DNA of 64,000 bases from Polytrichum commune (GCA_950295325.1 OX485805.1:23793501-23857500); one strand, 5' to 3'; positions 23,627 to 35,715 are shown, counted from the first letter of the stretch. Notes: a model not told the origin generated them from the letters alone. Numbers and translations: made by a program.

Positions 23627-23671
23627 CTCAAATTTGTCATCCAACAGGATACTGCTTGCCTTCACATCTCT
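23627..23671 (-). pseudogene. Receptor-like kinase exon fragment (catalytic loop)
   Basis: On minus, after the acceptor-like CTTTTTTACAG, the frame reads RDVKASSILLDDKFE and meets GAG|GTAGGC, a possible donor. HRDVKASNILLD is the catalytic loop of plant receptor-like kinases; here the usual Asn after S is Ser, which would impair metal binding. The DFG segment and the other kinase lobes were not found nearby. It may be a fragment captured in the 5' part of the hAT element or a leftover of a host gene into which that element went. Confidence 0.5.
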
Positions 23672-24039
23672 GTAAAAAAGAAGCCATAGTTCCTAGCTGA
23701 GATCGTACACCATGACGAAACTTGAAGAATAGAGCCGTAGGCCCATCTTGAAACAATTCAAAGCATGGCTGCAGTCAGTCACAAACAGCCCATTCGAAAT
23801 CATAGAGGGGACTCTGAAAAATCAAGTGTCGCAGTCTCGCAGATCAAGGCGAAATACAGAGCTCAATTGACATGTGCAAGAAGCACATTCTTATAGCAAT
23901 GACACATTAACCGACGCAAGTGCAGAAGGACACTTCACAAAAACAAAGACCAAATCTCACCATTCATAATTCATCAGTAAATCAGTGTGGTCACTCTTCA
24001 AGAGAAGAAAGAGGAGGATCGAAATGTACTTCAAATTCG

Positions 24040-24425
24040 AATCAGGGTCTGCTTCTTCAAATCAGGGTATGCTTGTTCAATTCGAATCTGCTATGAATTC
24101 GAATCTGCTTCTTCGAAATCAAAATCTGCTTGGTTCGAAATCTCAGTCTGCTGCTTTGAAATCACAGTCTGCTGCTTCGAAATCTCAGTCTGCTGCTTTG
24201 CTTCGAAATCTCAGTCTGCTCCTCTTTGAAATCTCAGTCGATCTGCTGCTTCGAAATCTCAGTCTGCTGCTTTGCTTCGAAATCTCAGTCTGCTCCTCTT
24301 CGAAATCAGAATCTGCTTGGTTCGAAATCTCAATGTACTGCTTTGAAATCTCAGTCTGCTGCTTCGAAATCTCAGTCTGCTCCTCTTCGAAATCAGGGTC
24401 TGCTTCTCTTCGAAATCAGAATCTA
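24040..24425. repeat. Short tandem array of GAAATCTCAGTCTGCT-type units
   Basis: Many copies of an 18-24 bp unit, TTCGAAATCTCAGTCTGCTG with variants (AATCAGAATCTGCTTGG, CAGTCTGCTCCTC), are joined in irregular order. Long open frames across it (for instance 23,985-24,458) are low-complexity products of the repeat, not genes. The tract is upstream of the hAT transposase and could be subterminal transposase-binding repeats. Confidence 0.8.
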
Positions 24426-24540
24426 CACACACACACACACACACACACACTTGCTTGATAGTTGCAGAGAGTTGCGGAGGGAGGGAGGGAGGGAGAGAGA
24501 GAGAGATGCTTCAGAGAGAGAGAGAGAGGAGCTGATGAGA
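24424..24540. repeat. Microsatellites (AC)n and (GA)n/(GGGA)n
   Basis: An (AC)14-type run begins at 24,424, followed by GAGGGAGGGAGG and GA-rich tracts to about 24,530. Simple sequence only. Confidence 0.9.
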
Positions 24541-24864
24541 GAGGAGTTGTGATGAATGATATTTGTAAAGATTGGCGGGAAGGGAGTTAGGGCTATTATT
24601 GATATCCGTCTATGTGCCACCCAAGAGCCCCGAGTATTAGCCTAAAGATATGTACTTAGGTCAACTAATTTCCCAATTTGAAGAAGGATGAATGGCTAAA
24701 ATCCTCTCTTTTAGAAACTTTGTAGGCAAAATTTCCTACATGTTTTTTATCACATAGGTTGATATCCTATGTTTTTAAATTGTCCATAGGCTCTTTGTCC
24801 TACACTTTCAAAATTTTATAGGCTAAGTCACAAATTTTGTAGGCTGCATTTACACTAGCCTTAG

Positions 24865-26319
24865 GCTCTTGGCGGACATTGATGTGGAGAACTTGAAAGC
24901 TAGGAAAACTTACTTCTATTAATGTTTACATCTTCCAACTCATCAAACGCAAGAATCAAGGAGTAATGTAGATTACGATTTCCAAAGCTTGAGGCAGTGA
25001 ATCGTGCAATAGAAAGCGTGAAACAAAAATACAATGGAACTCGTGGAATGGGCCGGTGTCACATATTATACGAAATTCCTTCATATATTCTACACACTTG
25101 ATAAGATTTGTCAGATCCCTCAACTTGGGCAATTGGTCACTGGAACTCAACATTAGAATTGTGGGTGGGGTTGTGTGACATATGGCAATCTCCCAAGATT
25201 GTTCAAATTGTGGAGATCTGAATGATCGTAGTCCAACGTCCAATCCACAAAACCATACCACACAATAGGAAGAAGAAACTCACACATTGCCATTGGCTTC
25301 CACAAACAAACAATAGGAACTTTGCAACATCTCCGCAACATTGTCATAACGAAGATGCATGAAGTGTTCTCCACTTGGATGAGCAAAAGTCTGGTTATAG
25401 CTTCATCTTGTCCCCTACTTGCTAACATCATGCAAATTGTCCTGCATTTGTTATGTGACATTGTTATGCAAATCCGCCATCAACCACCCAATGAGGTTCG
25501 ATTTCACGCAACCCTATATTTCCAGGCGAAAAAGAGCATATTGCGAATTGTAAAAGATTTTGTCGTTTTTTTGTGGATGAAAGCATCAGAACCATCCCCC
25601 AAAATATTTTTTTTATATGAATGTGTTCATATATGGACGAAAAATGCAATATTATCCATATGTGGCTTCATCAATCCAACGTTGTCGTCATCTTGACTTG
25701 CTTGAAAATGTGAGACAAAAGGCACTAATTCCATGAGGTGCCACATGATAACATGATAGTAGTCAACCTACAACTAAAATAACAAAGACCCATAATTGGT
25801 CCCATAATCTAAACTCAGTTGCAATCCTCATTCTTGTTGATCTTGAATTGCATGTCAAGAATCTTCACCATGCATTCAAATGCCCCAATAATCCTTCTTG
25901 ACACAAAATTGACCTATATGCCTTTAGTTCGTGTGAAGATCAGGGGTAACTTTTTCATGTCAAAACAAAGAACATCTCTATAAATATTCAAAAACCTCCT
26001 TGAGCCTAAAGCGATCCTTACATTTTAACCACAAGGTGGCCCTAGAACCCAAATATTCATTTGAAAAGTTCCATCACAAACATGTGCATGGTGGGAAGAG
26101 GTTATAGCCGAGGTTAACGGGCACTTGATTTATGAATGTTAGTCGGTGTATTTTCATGCTATTAACATACTACTTGACCGGAAGAGATACATCGGCTAGA
26201 GTTGAGGAGAAATTTTAGCAAGGATTAGCCATATTTTTCTAGGTCATATGTTATGACGGCCAACAACAAAATTTGTGAATCAATTTTGTAATACACCTAC
26301 ATGGCTTTGCTAGGCCTTC
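24865..26319. other. Intergenic DNA with unrecognised frames on minus
   Basis: Three minus frames overlap or adjoin (24,956-25,261; 25,153-25,461; 25,464-25,649). They look protein-like in places (PKLRDLTNLIKCVEYMKEF), but I cannot assign them. They may be exons or parts of a decayed element. The right part is AT-rich without signal. Confidence 0.4.
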
Positions 26320-26762
26320 CGTTGTGTTATGACACTGTTGTCGATGACTAAGTGTCCGTAGACTCAAACTCGTCATTTAGAGTGAAAAGATCTATGTACA
26401 TAGAAAAGGAAACTTAAGTTTAAGATTAGTAAGACTTAAGACTTCTAAAAGTATCTCCTAGATACTATGGATAAAGAAGGACAAGACTATGAGTTCCTTT
26501 GGGATATAAAAGAGAGAGCTCGGAGGAGGAGCTTTCAAGGTTAATGCAATGCTCTCAAGGTTAATGCAATCTTGTTTTATATCACGTTATCAGCACGAAG
26601 CTCGAAGCAACGGAGTTATGATTTTGTAGTGGATTTTTTTGTTGAACGGTGCTTTTGTTGAGTGTTGTGAGATGAAGGAAAGAAATGCGTAGCCAAATAC
26701 GATGTCGTGTTATGAAGGAGAGAAAGGCGTAGTGAAATATAGTATAGAAGTATAAAACGTAT

Positions 26763-27281
26763 ATGATATTTCCGTATAGGATTTGTAGCACTGAATTTGG
26801 GGTTAGAAATTGTTGTTTCCTTGAAGCATGTCTTGTTATGCTTGGAGGTACATACATACGTATCTCTAGAGCTGTTTACTTACCAACGTCCACAAAGAAT
26901 TTATTGAGTTTCCAGGACATTCATCGCAACAGTTTTCACCTTCGTACAACTGAGGAAGACAATCAAGAGTTGTTACAGATTTTGGATCGTGAAGGATGCC
27001 CAATTGAAAATATCCCGGCATACTCCTCAGGTATGTACATCGTTCCTTTAATTTGTTCGTCCGAGGGGGAGGATGCTGTATTTTGTATGAATACATGGCA
27101 TGAGCGCATGGGCCACCCGGGAGTTTCTTGGGATTTCCATCAACACCCTTTTCGAGTGGGTGTAAGTATGTATGTTACCTCAAAAACCCAGACCCAGTTC
27201 TTTCTAAGTCACTTGGATTGCGGATTTGTTGTTTTCACAAAGAAAAAAAAAAGCTTTAACATCCTTGGGAAGAGGGTTTAG
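26763..27281 (+). pseudogene. Copia GAG-pre-integrase fragment
   Basis: The frame contains YLPTSTKNLLSFQDIHRN, then DREGCPIE and MNTWHERMGHPG. The last is the W-x-x-R-x-G-H conserved at the start of the copia integrase zinc-binding region. After this point the sequence jumps in about 100-250 bp to the linker before reverse transcriptase, so the integrase core is deleted. The protease domain and gag normally before it are absent. Confidence 0.75.
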
Positions 27282-27369
27282 AGATGAATGCATTGATTGA
27301 TACCATTTGTGTCTGAGTTGAGTCAAGTTAGTTGATAGACTACCCGATTCATTCAATAATGCAGCAAAT

Positions 27370-29293
27370 GTGATTAAGTCACACATTCATGCTACTAATG
27401 TTCATACTCGTCTAAAGAGACCCGCTATTCAAACCACACCCATGAAGAGAGGTCGTGGTAGAGATCTTCAACCTCGCAAACGACGTACCCAAGGAGAGGT
27501 ATGTGTGACACGCGGAGGTGTGCTTCCAAGCATTGAGCTGGATGACTCTGAACGAGAAGCACCGGTTGATTCAACAGAGATTGCAATCAACTTTGTGAAG
27601 ACATGAAATATATGGGACCGTACGCTGGTAAACCTAGATGATGCCTTTTGTTTCCATATATCACAACACTTGGACGATGATTGTGATCCGACTACTGTAG
27701 CTGAGGCTCGTAGTCGAAGTGATTGGCCCATGTGGGAAGAGGCCATGAGATCTGAACTAGGGTCTTTGAAATCACGAAAGGTGTTTAGTCCAGTTGAGAC
27801 TATGCCAAAAAGGGGTTAACCCAGTGGGTTGTAAATGGGTGTTTGTAAGGAAACGAGATCAATTTGGAAACGTTTCCCGGTACAAAGCACGGCTAGTTGC
27901 CCAAGGCTTCACCCAACGTCCAGGCATTGATTATGAAGAGACGTATTCCCCTGTGATGGACTCAATTACGTTCAGGTATCTCTTAAGTTTTGCAGTTGAC
28001 AAGAAGTTGGAAACAAGGTTGATGGATGTAGTTACTGCGTACTTGTATGGCAGTTTGGATATTGACATATACATGAGAGTTCCTGCGGGGTTGGTGGAAT
28101 TCCAAAACTCTAAAAGACAGCCGCAATGCCTTAAACTTGAAAGGGCATTATATGGTCTTAAACATGCCGGTAGGATGTGGTACAAATGTTTAAGAGATTT
28201 CTTAATAGATCGAGGTTTTAAGAATGATGAAGTTTGTCCATGTATCTTCATTAAACGGACTCACCCAGAGTTAGTTATTGTGGCCGTATATGTTGATGCC
28301 CTTAACATCATTGGCACGACTAATGCCATCTCCGAGATTGTTTCACAACTCAAAGGTGAATTTGAGATGAAAGATCTTGGCGAAACCACCTTCTGTCTTG
28401 GCCTACAGATTGAACATCTTGCAAGAAGTATTTTTCTACATCAGAGTTTGTATACTCGAAAACTACTCAAGCGTTTCTCAATGGATGCGGCTCACCCACT
28501 AAGTTCCCCGATGGTGGTACGATCATTGGATCCGAAGAAGGATGAGTTTAGACCATGTGATGAGGGGGAGAAATGTTTGGGACCTGAAACTCCATACTTG
28601 GCAGCAATAGGTGCATTGATGTATTTGGCAAATTGCACTAGACCTGACATTGCTTTTGCTGTTAATTTATTGGCTAGATTTAGTGCTAAGCCAACAAAAC
28701 GGCATTGGAATGGTGTAAAACATATCCTACGATACCTCAAGGGCACTGAGGATTTAGGATTGTTTTATAAAGCTGGAGAGGATAGCAACATCAAGGGATA
28801 CGTGGATGCAGGTTACCTTTCTGATCCACATAAAGGAAAATCACAAACAGGCTATGTTTTCCTTAGACAAGGAGCAGCAATATCTTGGAAATCAACGAAG
28901 CAGAATCTTGTAGCAACATCATCAAACCATTCAAAAATCATAGCCCTGCATGAGGCTTCCCGCGAATGCGTTTGGCTGAGACTGGTGGATGGCTTCATCA
29001 AAGGTTCTTGTGGTTTTTCCAATGGTCCAGAATCTCCAACAGTGATCTATGAAGATAATGCAGCTTGCATTGCTCAGATAAAGGCGGGCTACATCAAAGG
29101 AGATCGAATCAAACACATCTTACCAAAGTTCTTTTTCACTCATGAATTGTTAGGATCAGATATAGATGTGGTGCAAATAAGGTTTTCTGATAATCTAGTA
29201 GACTTATTCACTAAGTCATTACCAACAACTAGGCATAGGCAGATTGTTCAGGGAATAGGGATGCGGAGGTTTTCATCCCTACCTGACATGTAA
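27370..29293 (+). pseudogene. Copia reverse transcriptase and RNase H, catalytically damaged
   Basis: A linker frame (27,370-27,606) is followed by TVAEARSRSDWPMWEEAM, then a frame change near 27,820 into the main ORF 27,794-29,293. RT motifs: CKWVFVRKRDQFG, YKARLVAQGFTQ, TYSPVM, LMDVVTAYLYG and LERALYGLKHAGRMWY. The active-site YVDD is YVDA here (D168 kept, A169), which removes a catalytic Asp. RNase H follows: YVDAGYLSDPHKGKSQTGY, then SNHSKIIAL where the family has SNHSEIIAL (K381 replaces the catalytic Glu). The end has KHILPKFFFTHEL, DNLVDLFTKSLP and GIGMRR. With both catalytic losses this copy depends on other elements for transposition. Confidence 0.9.
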
Positions 29294-29705
29294 ATAATCA
29301 TGTCTAGGCCCTTCCACTCTTTTTCCCTTCACTCGTGATATTTTTTACCTCAATTGTGAGGATTTTTTTTATCACGGTAAGGTTTTTAACGAGGGAAGGC
29401 AACATGATATATAAACTAGACTCGTTGAGTCTAGGGGGAGTGTTATGACACTGTTGTCGATGACTAAGTGTCCGTAGACTCAAACTCGTCATTTAGAGTG
29501 AAAAGATCTATGTACATAGAAAAGGAAACTTAAGTATAAGATTAATAAGACTTAAGACTTCTAAAAGTATCTCCTAGATACTATGGATAAAGAAGGATAA
29601 GACTATGAGTTCCTTTGGGATATAAAAGAGAGAGCTCGGAGGAGGAGCTTTCAAGGTTAATGCAATGCTCTCAAGGTTAATGCAATCTTGTTTTATATCA
29701 CGTTG

Positions 29706-30015
29706 CACAGAGGAAACAAGAGATAGTAGCCCGGTGGTGCCATGTTTGAGTTTGGTGGACATTTGGTGTAATGTGCAAGGCATGTGTAAAGGGGCCTACG
29801 TTGGGAATTCTAATTTTCTTCAGGTCAGCAATCCTTTTTATGAGTGTAGCATGTTGCCTGGACAACTATGGGTCCCCCACTACTTTCTTAGTTTCTTCTA
29901 AAAGCTGGATAGGCAACATTTAACTTCACTGTCTGTAGGCAGTGATCATTACTAGGCCGCTTCCCTAGATTAGAGTATTCCGGGGCCCTAATAATCCACC
30001 TTACAGACCTTCTTA
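29706..30015. other. Spacer between copia and Harbinger elements
   Basis: About 310 bp of unassigned DNA continuing the copia target region, ending with TTA, the left target duplication of the Harbinger element. No feature was recognised. Confidence 0.5.
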
Positions 30016-32771
30016 GGGCCTGGCCGCATGTGGTGGAGCTGGCCCGGAAGTGTGTCCGGAACACAGGCTGGCGGGAAGCTCCAGCCCGGGTAGAGAGCCT
30101 ACCCGGTGCACGACCCGGGTCCAAGATGGGCGACTGCACCGGGTGGGTAGGGGCCGGAGGGCCCCGAAATTCATCCATCCTGCTCTGTCGCCCCGCACAC
30201 GTCGACCGCTTCTCTCCCCCCACGGCCCCGCGGCTCCTATGCGCAGGTGGGTTGTTGTTCTCGCACGCTCGGCGATTCGTGCATGCTGCAATGGAGGGAG
30301 CGACCGCCACCGCCACCGCAATCGACAACGACCTCCGCTACCTCCATTTCGGGTGAGCAATTCGTGACTTTTTCTGTTCCACCCATTTGCACCTGCACAT
30401 TTCGGGGTTTTGGGTGGGGGAATTTGGTGTCCGGAGGGCCACATTCTCCTTGTTGCGTGTGGGGAATTCTGTGGTTTGAGGGTCCGTGGCGGTGGCTCGT
30501 AGCAGTGTGCCGCGGATGCTGGCAGCATCCAACATCAACCTGTAACCTTCGGTGAGCCAGCGCGTCGGTGGCGGCAGCAGCAAATCCCGCCCGATATTGT
30601 CAGCGGCGTTATGAAGAGTGTGCGCCAGGTGCCTCCTGCCGCACTCGGAGACGTTCCGCGGAGGTTTAGGGCTCAATCTCCCGGTGGAGCACCGAATTGG
30701 TTGCGGAGGGGAGTGCTGCCTACTAGCAGGCGGTGGTGGCTTGGCGTCTCAGCACCGACTGTCCACTCGATGTTTTTTTGTAGGGCTCATGCTTTAGAGT
30801 TCCTTGCCTTCTCCGAGCCCGCCAATGTCGGGCTCTGCATGTATTTTTTGCAATTAAAAGTTATCACCAATTCCCTGGATTCTCAATGCCTGGCCTCTTT
30901 TCCATTCGCGCTCCTTGTGTGCATCGTGTTGTGCCCCACTGAATGTTTGTGCTATGCTGCTTCCACCTGCCCCTTTTGCTCCTCAGGCAGGGCAGTGCTA
31001 TGCCTACTGTGAATGTGCTGCACCGCTGTGGTGCCTGTTCTGCCGTCACAATGGAGGCATATCGACCGACTCCGGTCTAGTTACATTTGTGTGCCTGCGA
31101 CTGTGGCCTTTGCGATGTGCCCTGCTAGGTTGTATGTCGAGGATTTTTTTATCGTTCTTTGTGCAATGCGTCTGACGCCGTGATTGTGAGTGAATTCTGT
31201 GGCGGAAACCAAACCTGCAAGGCTCGTTCCGCATGTTTGTCTGCCTCCCGCACCTGCGGTGTTGCAGAATCCTCACACACACGCCCATGCGGCATCCGCA
31301 TATCGCCGTCTGCGGTTGATTTGCGGTGTACACTATGTTCTTCTGTGCGGTTCGTGCAGCGTTTTCATGCGGCCGCGGCATAGTCCGCCGAATTTCCTGT
31401 GTCGGCCTGTTGCTGCCGTGCCCCAATCCGCTTGCCACCGAATCCACCAAAACCTGTAGACCGATTGAGAACGCCCATTCCTTCCATGGTTGAAAAGCAT
31501 CTTGTAAACCTGATTGGTTACACAGATGCGCACATTGGGGGTGTATAGGCCAACTCTCGGGGGGGGGTAGTGTGTTAAAAAGTTAAGGATATAGGTGCGA
31601 ACGACCACTATTTTATAGGGGGGTATTACTTTAATTTTTTTTTTTCACATGCTATCATTATGTGATTTTCTACTTTGGGTTAATAGAAAAATGGCTTGCA
31701 TTACTTATAATTCCAAATTACCTATTATTCCATACCCTATAGTACTTTAAAGATGTCCAGTGCCATTTTTGATACCCTATATTACTCTTAAGTCCATTTA
31801 TAATTTTTAGCCCCCATGTTTTTAAAATACCCTATCATTTGTTCACACGTATATTGCTACTCCAACCAATGACTACCCCCCCCGAGGGCCAACTATGGTT
31901 GTGAGTGCTCCGAACTTCTGCCGCATTCTGTTCATGTCTCGCCTTTGTGCTTGTGGTGGCAATTGCCAAATATTCCTTGTGCTTGGGTCCTGTTCCGCGA
32001 GACCGAGCAGTTCGCAATGGTGGGTTTTTCGCACGGCCCCCTCTGTTTGGGTTCTTCCGTCCACTGCAGACGAGCACACAGGGCGGGAATGTAAGGAGCT
32101 GGAAATTAATGGGTCTTCTTCGTGCCTGCACCGCGCACGGGATCGGCAGGCGGTTGTTTATCAGTGCAGGCAATTGGCATTCGTTGATTTCCTGGGCATG
32201 CAAGAGTTTACCCTGTGCATTCCCAGTCACACATAATCGCAGCCTTTTTTTCCTGCACACACATGAGAGTGGGTCCTCTTTGGTCTTCAGTACCGCAAAC
32301 ATTCGCTTCCCATTCCAAACCTGTCGGCTGTGGTGTGGCTTGCTGTTCGATAATGTGTGCTGCGTTTGTGCAATCAGTTGTGCCTTGGTCTTTCCGCACA
32401 GTTTCAAACCTTTCTGCCAGAGATTGAACAACCTCGCTATTTCATACTCCGCAAGTATTCTGTACTTGATACAGACACATTGTATCATCGCTATGGTTTT
32501 AGCACACATGCATCTCTGCCACATTGACCTCCGGATGTATGTTTGTAGGGCGGAGGATTACTGGGAAGGGTACAAATTGTTTTGCTACGCATACTATTCC
32601 CATTCACTCCAACATGAGCTTGAATTCCAGCAATCCAAACTAGGTTCATCCATGTCTTGGGCTCCTTCAAGTTTCTATGCCTCCTAGTTTGGATCTCCCG
32701 CCCATGTTTGCTATTGTTTTGCAAGGCTTTGTTCAATTGACCGGGGTGCCCTACTACTGTTTCACACGCAG
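30016..32771. other. Left arm of the Harbinger element, GC-rich, non-coding as far as seen
   Basis: Many overlapping frames of 60-260 codons occur on both strands because stop codons are rare in GC-rich DNA; none has a known domain. A cluster of CCCGGGT/ACCCGGG motifs near 30,080-30,160 may be subterminal binding sites. The AT-rich block at 31,556-31,886 is a separate MITE. Confidence 0.5.
31556..31886. mobile_element. MITE, 331 bp, 8-bp target duplication, in the Harbinger arm
   Basis: A perfect duplication GGCCAACT flanks it (31,548-31,555 and 31,887-31,894). The ends are CTCGG-G(n)-TAGTG and, inward from the right, CTCGG-G(n)-TAGTC. The AT-rich interior contrasts with the GC-rich arm. The 8-bp duplication suggests hAT; the short TIR with a G run is unusual. 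It contains no coding sequence. Confidence 0.85.
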
Positions 32772-35087
32772 GGCGCCTTGTGTGGCAACGTCATAGTGTT
32801 TTATCAAGTCCTTCCCACCATGCCATCCGCGACACATGCACACAACTACTTCCACTTGTGGAAATGTACTGCAAGTACGAGTTGCAAGAGGATTGCAGCG
32901 ATCTACGTGCACTCATGCTTCGTTTTGACTCCGAAATTGAGTTGGAATCTCATGAGTTGGGACGCTCTCTTTTGTTCATGGTTCGTAGTGATGGCAATGA
33001 CCGCGACGGCCCCCCGAGGATTGTGCCCCAATCCGAGCGTCCAAATCCCTTCAATGCCCTTAGAGAGAGGCTCCAGTCTGCCGCTTTGGCAATTCAAGAA
33101 CTACATTCACAGGTATGCTTGCTCCCGAACACCTCAACCTCAACTACACTATCCACCTTCATCGCAGAACCTTCCAACCTTCGCCATGCATGACCTCATT
33201 GCCATTCAATACGACACAACACCCTCGGTACCAAAGCTCAAATGCCACTGATGTCCACATTCATGCCAACATTTCAACATAAAACAAAGATGCATTGGGT
33301 ATTTAAAATTCATTTGAAGGCATTATGAATTGCATCCCCAATGTTGTGGCATGTATCAAGTCTTCATGCATTGTATTATCAACTTCTATTGGGCACAACA
33401 AGCTGACCTACTCCTAATCCGTGTCTTTCTGTCACAAGGTGCCAACACCAACCGAAAACGATACACTTCAACCCGAATCGGAACTTGAACCTCCATTTCC
33501 ATGCCTTCCACCTCTAGTTCCTCGAGAGCGCGAAGTCCCAGCCTCGCCCGCCTGGACGTGCGAAGAACCAGCCAACATCCCCCTGCATCATGCATCCACC
33601 GCACATTCAAGAACCACAATTGATGTGACCTCAGCTATTCACATGGTGTTGACGTGCATTGACATTTGTGTGGTTATGCTCACCATGTTCTTGGCGTCAA
33701 GCGAGGCTAGTCACTCGCACTTAGCACGCAAGAAACAATCATTAAGGAGAGATGGTGAGGATACTACCCTTGCACCACATGTGAGACTAGCCCGGTATGG
33801 GCTAGAAGAGGATGAGTTGGAGCATCCACACGGAAAGCAAGTAATTGACCTACTTGCTTGGCACATAGGCGTAGAGAATGCACGGTGGTATGTGAAGCCA
33901 CGATCAACCTGTTGGTTTGAGGAGTACCTGTTTTTAACATCTATACTCCCGATATGTTCTACGACATATTGCGCATGTCGCGGAGACTTTTGACCGGTTG
34001 GTGCACGATCTCCGTCCATTTATACAGGGCCAGCACACACATTGGCGGCAACCCATAGGAGTTGAGAAGAAGGTTGTGGTAACTTTGTTCAAACTGATGC
34101 ATGGAGTTGCCATACCTCTGGTAGCGGACAACGCTGCACTAGGGAAATCCACCGTGGGTGAGATATTGAGGCTAGTCTGTTCAGCTATATGTGACAATTT
34201 TGGGCACCTCGTAGCGTGGCCGGTAGGCCGCCGGCTATCCCGTATTGCAGCTGGCTTCCAATCAAAGCAATGGCTGCCTAATTGCATAGGCGCCATTGAT
34301 GGATCTCACATCTACATTGCGAGTCCCTCAAACACAATTGTAGCGGCCGATCACCGCAACCGCAACAAGTCATTCTCTATTCTCCTACAGGGCGTTGTGG
34401 ACTCCAGGTGTTACTTCACAAGCATCAACACCGGACCGCCAGGGTCCTTGCATGATTCCGCCCACTTCAAGAGCACGGAGTTGTACCGGAAGGTGGGGGA
34501 GGGCACAATGGGTGGCTTCCACGATGACCCGCTAACTTGGCCTACGTGTCTACCCTTCCCTCCCTACATTGTGGCGGACCGCAGGTACCCACTTTTGAGT
34601 TGGTGCATAACACCATTCAAAATGGGACCCATGGGCATCCCTCTCACGTGTACGGGAGGAGATGTGGTTCAACCGCAAACACTCATCCACGAGGATGAGT
34701 GTAGAGAGAGGCTTCGGCATTTTGAAATCCAGGTTTAGGGAGATTGGTACAAAGTCCTCCCTAAAACTAGATTTCCTGCCCACTGTGGTTCATTGTTGCT
34801 GCATTCTACACAATATCTTGCTTGCGAGCAAGGATAGAACGCTTGACCAAATTTTGATCGACTGCAACCTACCACCTATGGATGTTAATGACTTGCGACA
34901 CGGTGGCGAGGAAGAGGCATTCCAACCTCCAAGACCAATGGGTTTGGTTAGCGAGGAGCGAGCATTGCTTGAGGGTCAAATGGCAAGGGAAGACCTACTT
35001 GACTACCTAATCCGCGTTCAGAATGCCAACCACATTGCTAACCAACCTGCAAGGCGAACTTCAAGAAGACATAGCGAAACTCAATAG
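32772..35087 (+). pseudogene. PIF/Harbinger DDE transposase, two exons, frameshifted
   Basis: Exon 1 opens after CACACGCAG (32,771), contains MYCKYELQEDCSDLRAL and RERLQSAALAIQELHSQ, and ends CAG|GTATGC at 33,112. Exon 2 starts at 33,439 after TCACAAG, with VPTPTENDTL in phase. It continues through ENARWYVKPRSTCWFEEY, a helix-turn-helix-like KVVVTLFKLMHG...LGKSTVGEILRLV and the catalytic core. The DDE residues are present: GAIDGSHI (Asp codon 34,298), VADRRYPLL (Asp codon 34,577) and SVERGFGILKSRFR (Glu codon 34,704). Two frame changes break it, one near 33,930-33,995 and one near 34,655 just before MWFNRKHSSTRM. It works with the Myb protein on the opposite strand in intact relatives. Confidence 0.85.
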
Positions 35088-35095
35088 TGGTAGCA

Positions 35096-35668
35096 TTAGA
35101 GAACCCACCTTGTCAAGGCGTCCATGGACGACGCCAACATAAGCAATGCACCAGTCATGTTGCCCATGTTCTTCGTCCTCTCCACTTCTAACTCGTAGAA
35201 TTTTTGTTCCATACTTGCGGATTGTGTTTCTTTCTCTGTGATTCGTGCTTCCCTAGCCGTGTCAAATGCTAGCATATCCGTTCTCCAAGTCCGTTTGTCT
35301 ATGTCCTGCGCCTCAACACGTGCAAGGTACTCGTGGTTGAAGTCCTTCACGAAGTCAACAAGGTTTTCTGATCCTATGGATTTCCTCTTCCGCCCAGTTG
35401 ACCCAGGTGTGTTGTGGCCGGGCGTGCCCGAAGTTGGCGACCCGGACGCTGGAGTGGGGCTAGCAATGGGGCTAACATCTCCCGTAGAAGGTGGATCCCG
35501 GAGCGGTGCCGAGGAGCGGCGGCTTTGCCTGGCCACCGGTGGAGCAACCCTATCGGAGTCCACACACTCCGCCGTCCTGCCAAAGATTTGTCGCCTGCCA
35601 ACAAACCCCTCCATCTCCATGTACATTGTCTCACTGAATTCCAACGACATCTTCCTAGTCTTCGACAA
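35096..35668 (-). pseudogene. Harbinger Myb/trihelix protein, C-terminal half
   Basis: The minus frame reads LSKTRKMSLEFSETMYMEME, then GFVGRRQIFGRTAECVDSD, a Ser/Pro/Gly-rich linker with GRKRKSIGSENLVDFVKDFN, and a helical tail. It fits the region after the DNA-binding domain of Harbinger ORF2 proteins. The upstream half is missing here because the Mutator-like element begins at 35,669; it resumes at 47,505. The frames join across the 10-bp duplication without a shift. Confidence 0.8.
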
Positions 35669-35715
35669 GGACGAAGCTATTTTGCGAGCGTTGAGCGGTG
35701 AGCGGTGAGCGGTAA

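Larger units (their letters stand above)
20769..24864 (-). mobile_element. Larger hAT element (borders approximate)
   Basis: The transposase ORF on minus (21,067-23,298) is enclosed by regions rich in CCTAC/GTAGG and ATAGGC motifs. An inverted pair CATAGGCTAGT (from 20,769) and, read inward from the right, CTAAGGCTAGT (from 24,864) could be the ends. No 8-bp duplication is visible at those points, so the borders are tentative. The 5' part (23.3-24.9 kb) holds a kinase-like exon fragment and a large array of short repeats. A tRNA-like fold lies just after the transposase stop. Confidence 0.5.
26320..29705 (+). mobile_element. Ty1/copia LTR retrotransposon, deletion derivative
   Basis: LTRs of 260 bp (26,325-26,584 and 29,441-29,700) start with TGTTATGAC and end with TATATCA, and are flanked by the 5-bp duplication CGTTG. 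They differ at about three positions, so the insertion is young. Each has a TATA-like GATATAAAAGAGA and a doubled TCAAGGTTAATGCAAT. A primer-site-like GTTATCAGCACGAAG follows the 5' LTR, and a purine tract CTAGGGGGAG precedes the 3' LTR. Only about 2.9 kb lies between the LTRs. Gag, protease and most of integrase are missing. Confidence 0.95.

Noticed and set aside
23985-24552. ORFs of 157 and 108 codons rich in Ser, Leu and Gln
   Set aside because: They are translations of a short tandem repeat and an AC microsatellite.
20761-24872. 8-bp target duplication of the larger hAT element
   Set aside because: The flanks TAAAAGGG and GCTCTTGG do not match; borders are therefore given as approximate only.
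30013-32687. Many overlapping frames of 80-260 codons on both strands
   Set aside because: GC-rich DNA with few stops; no motif, no consistent start, and an AT-rich MITE interrupts the arm.
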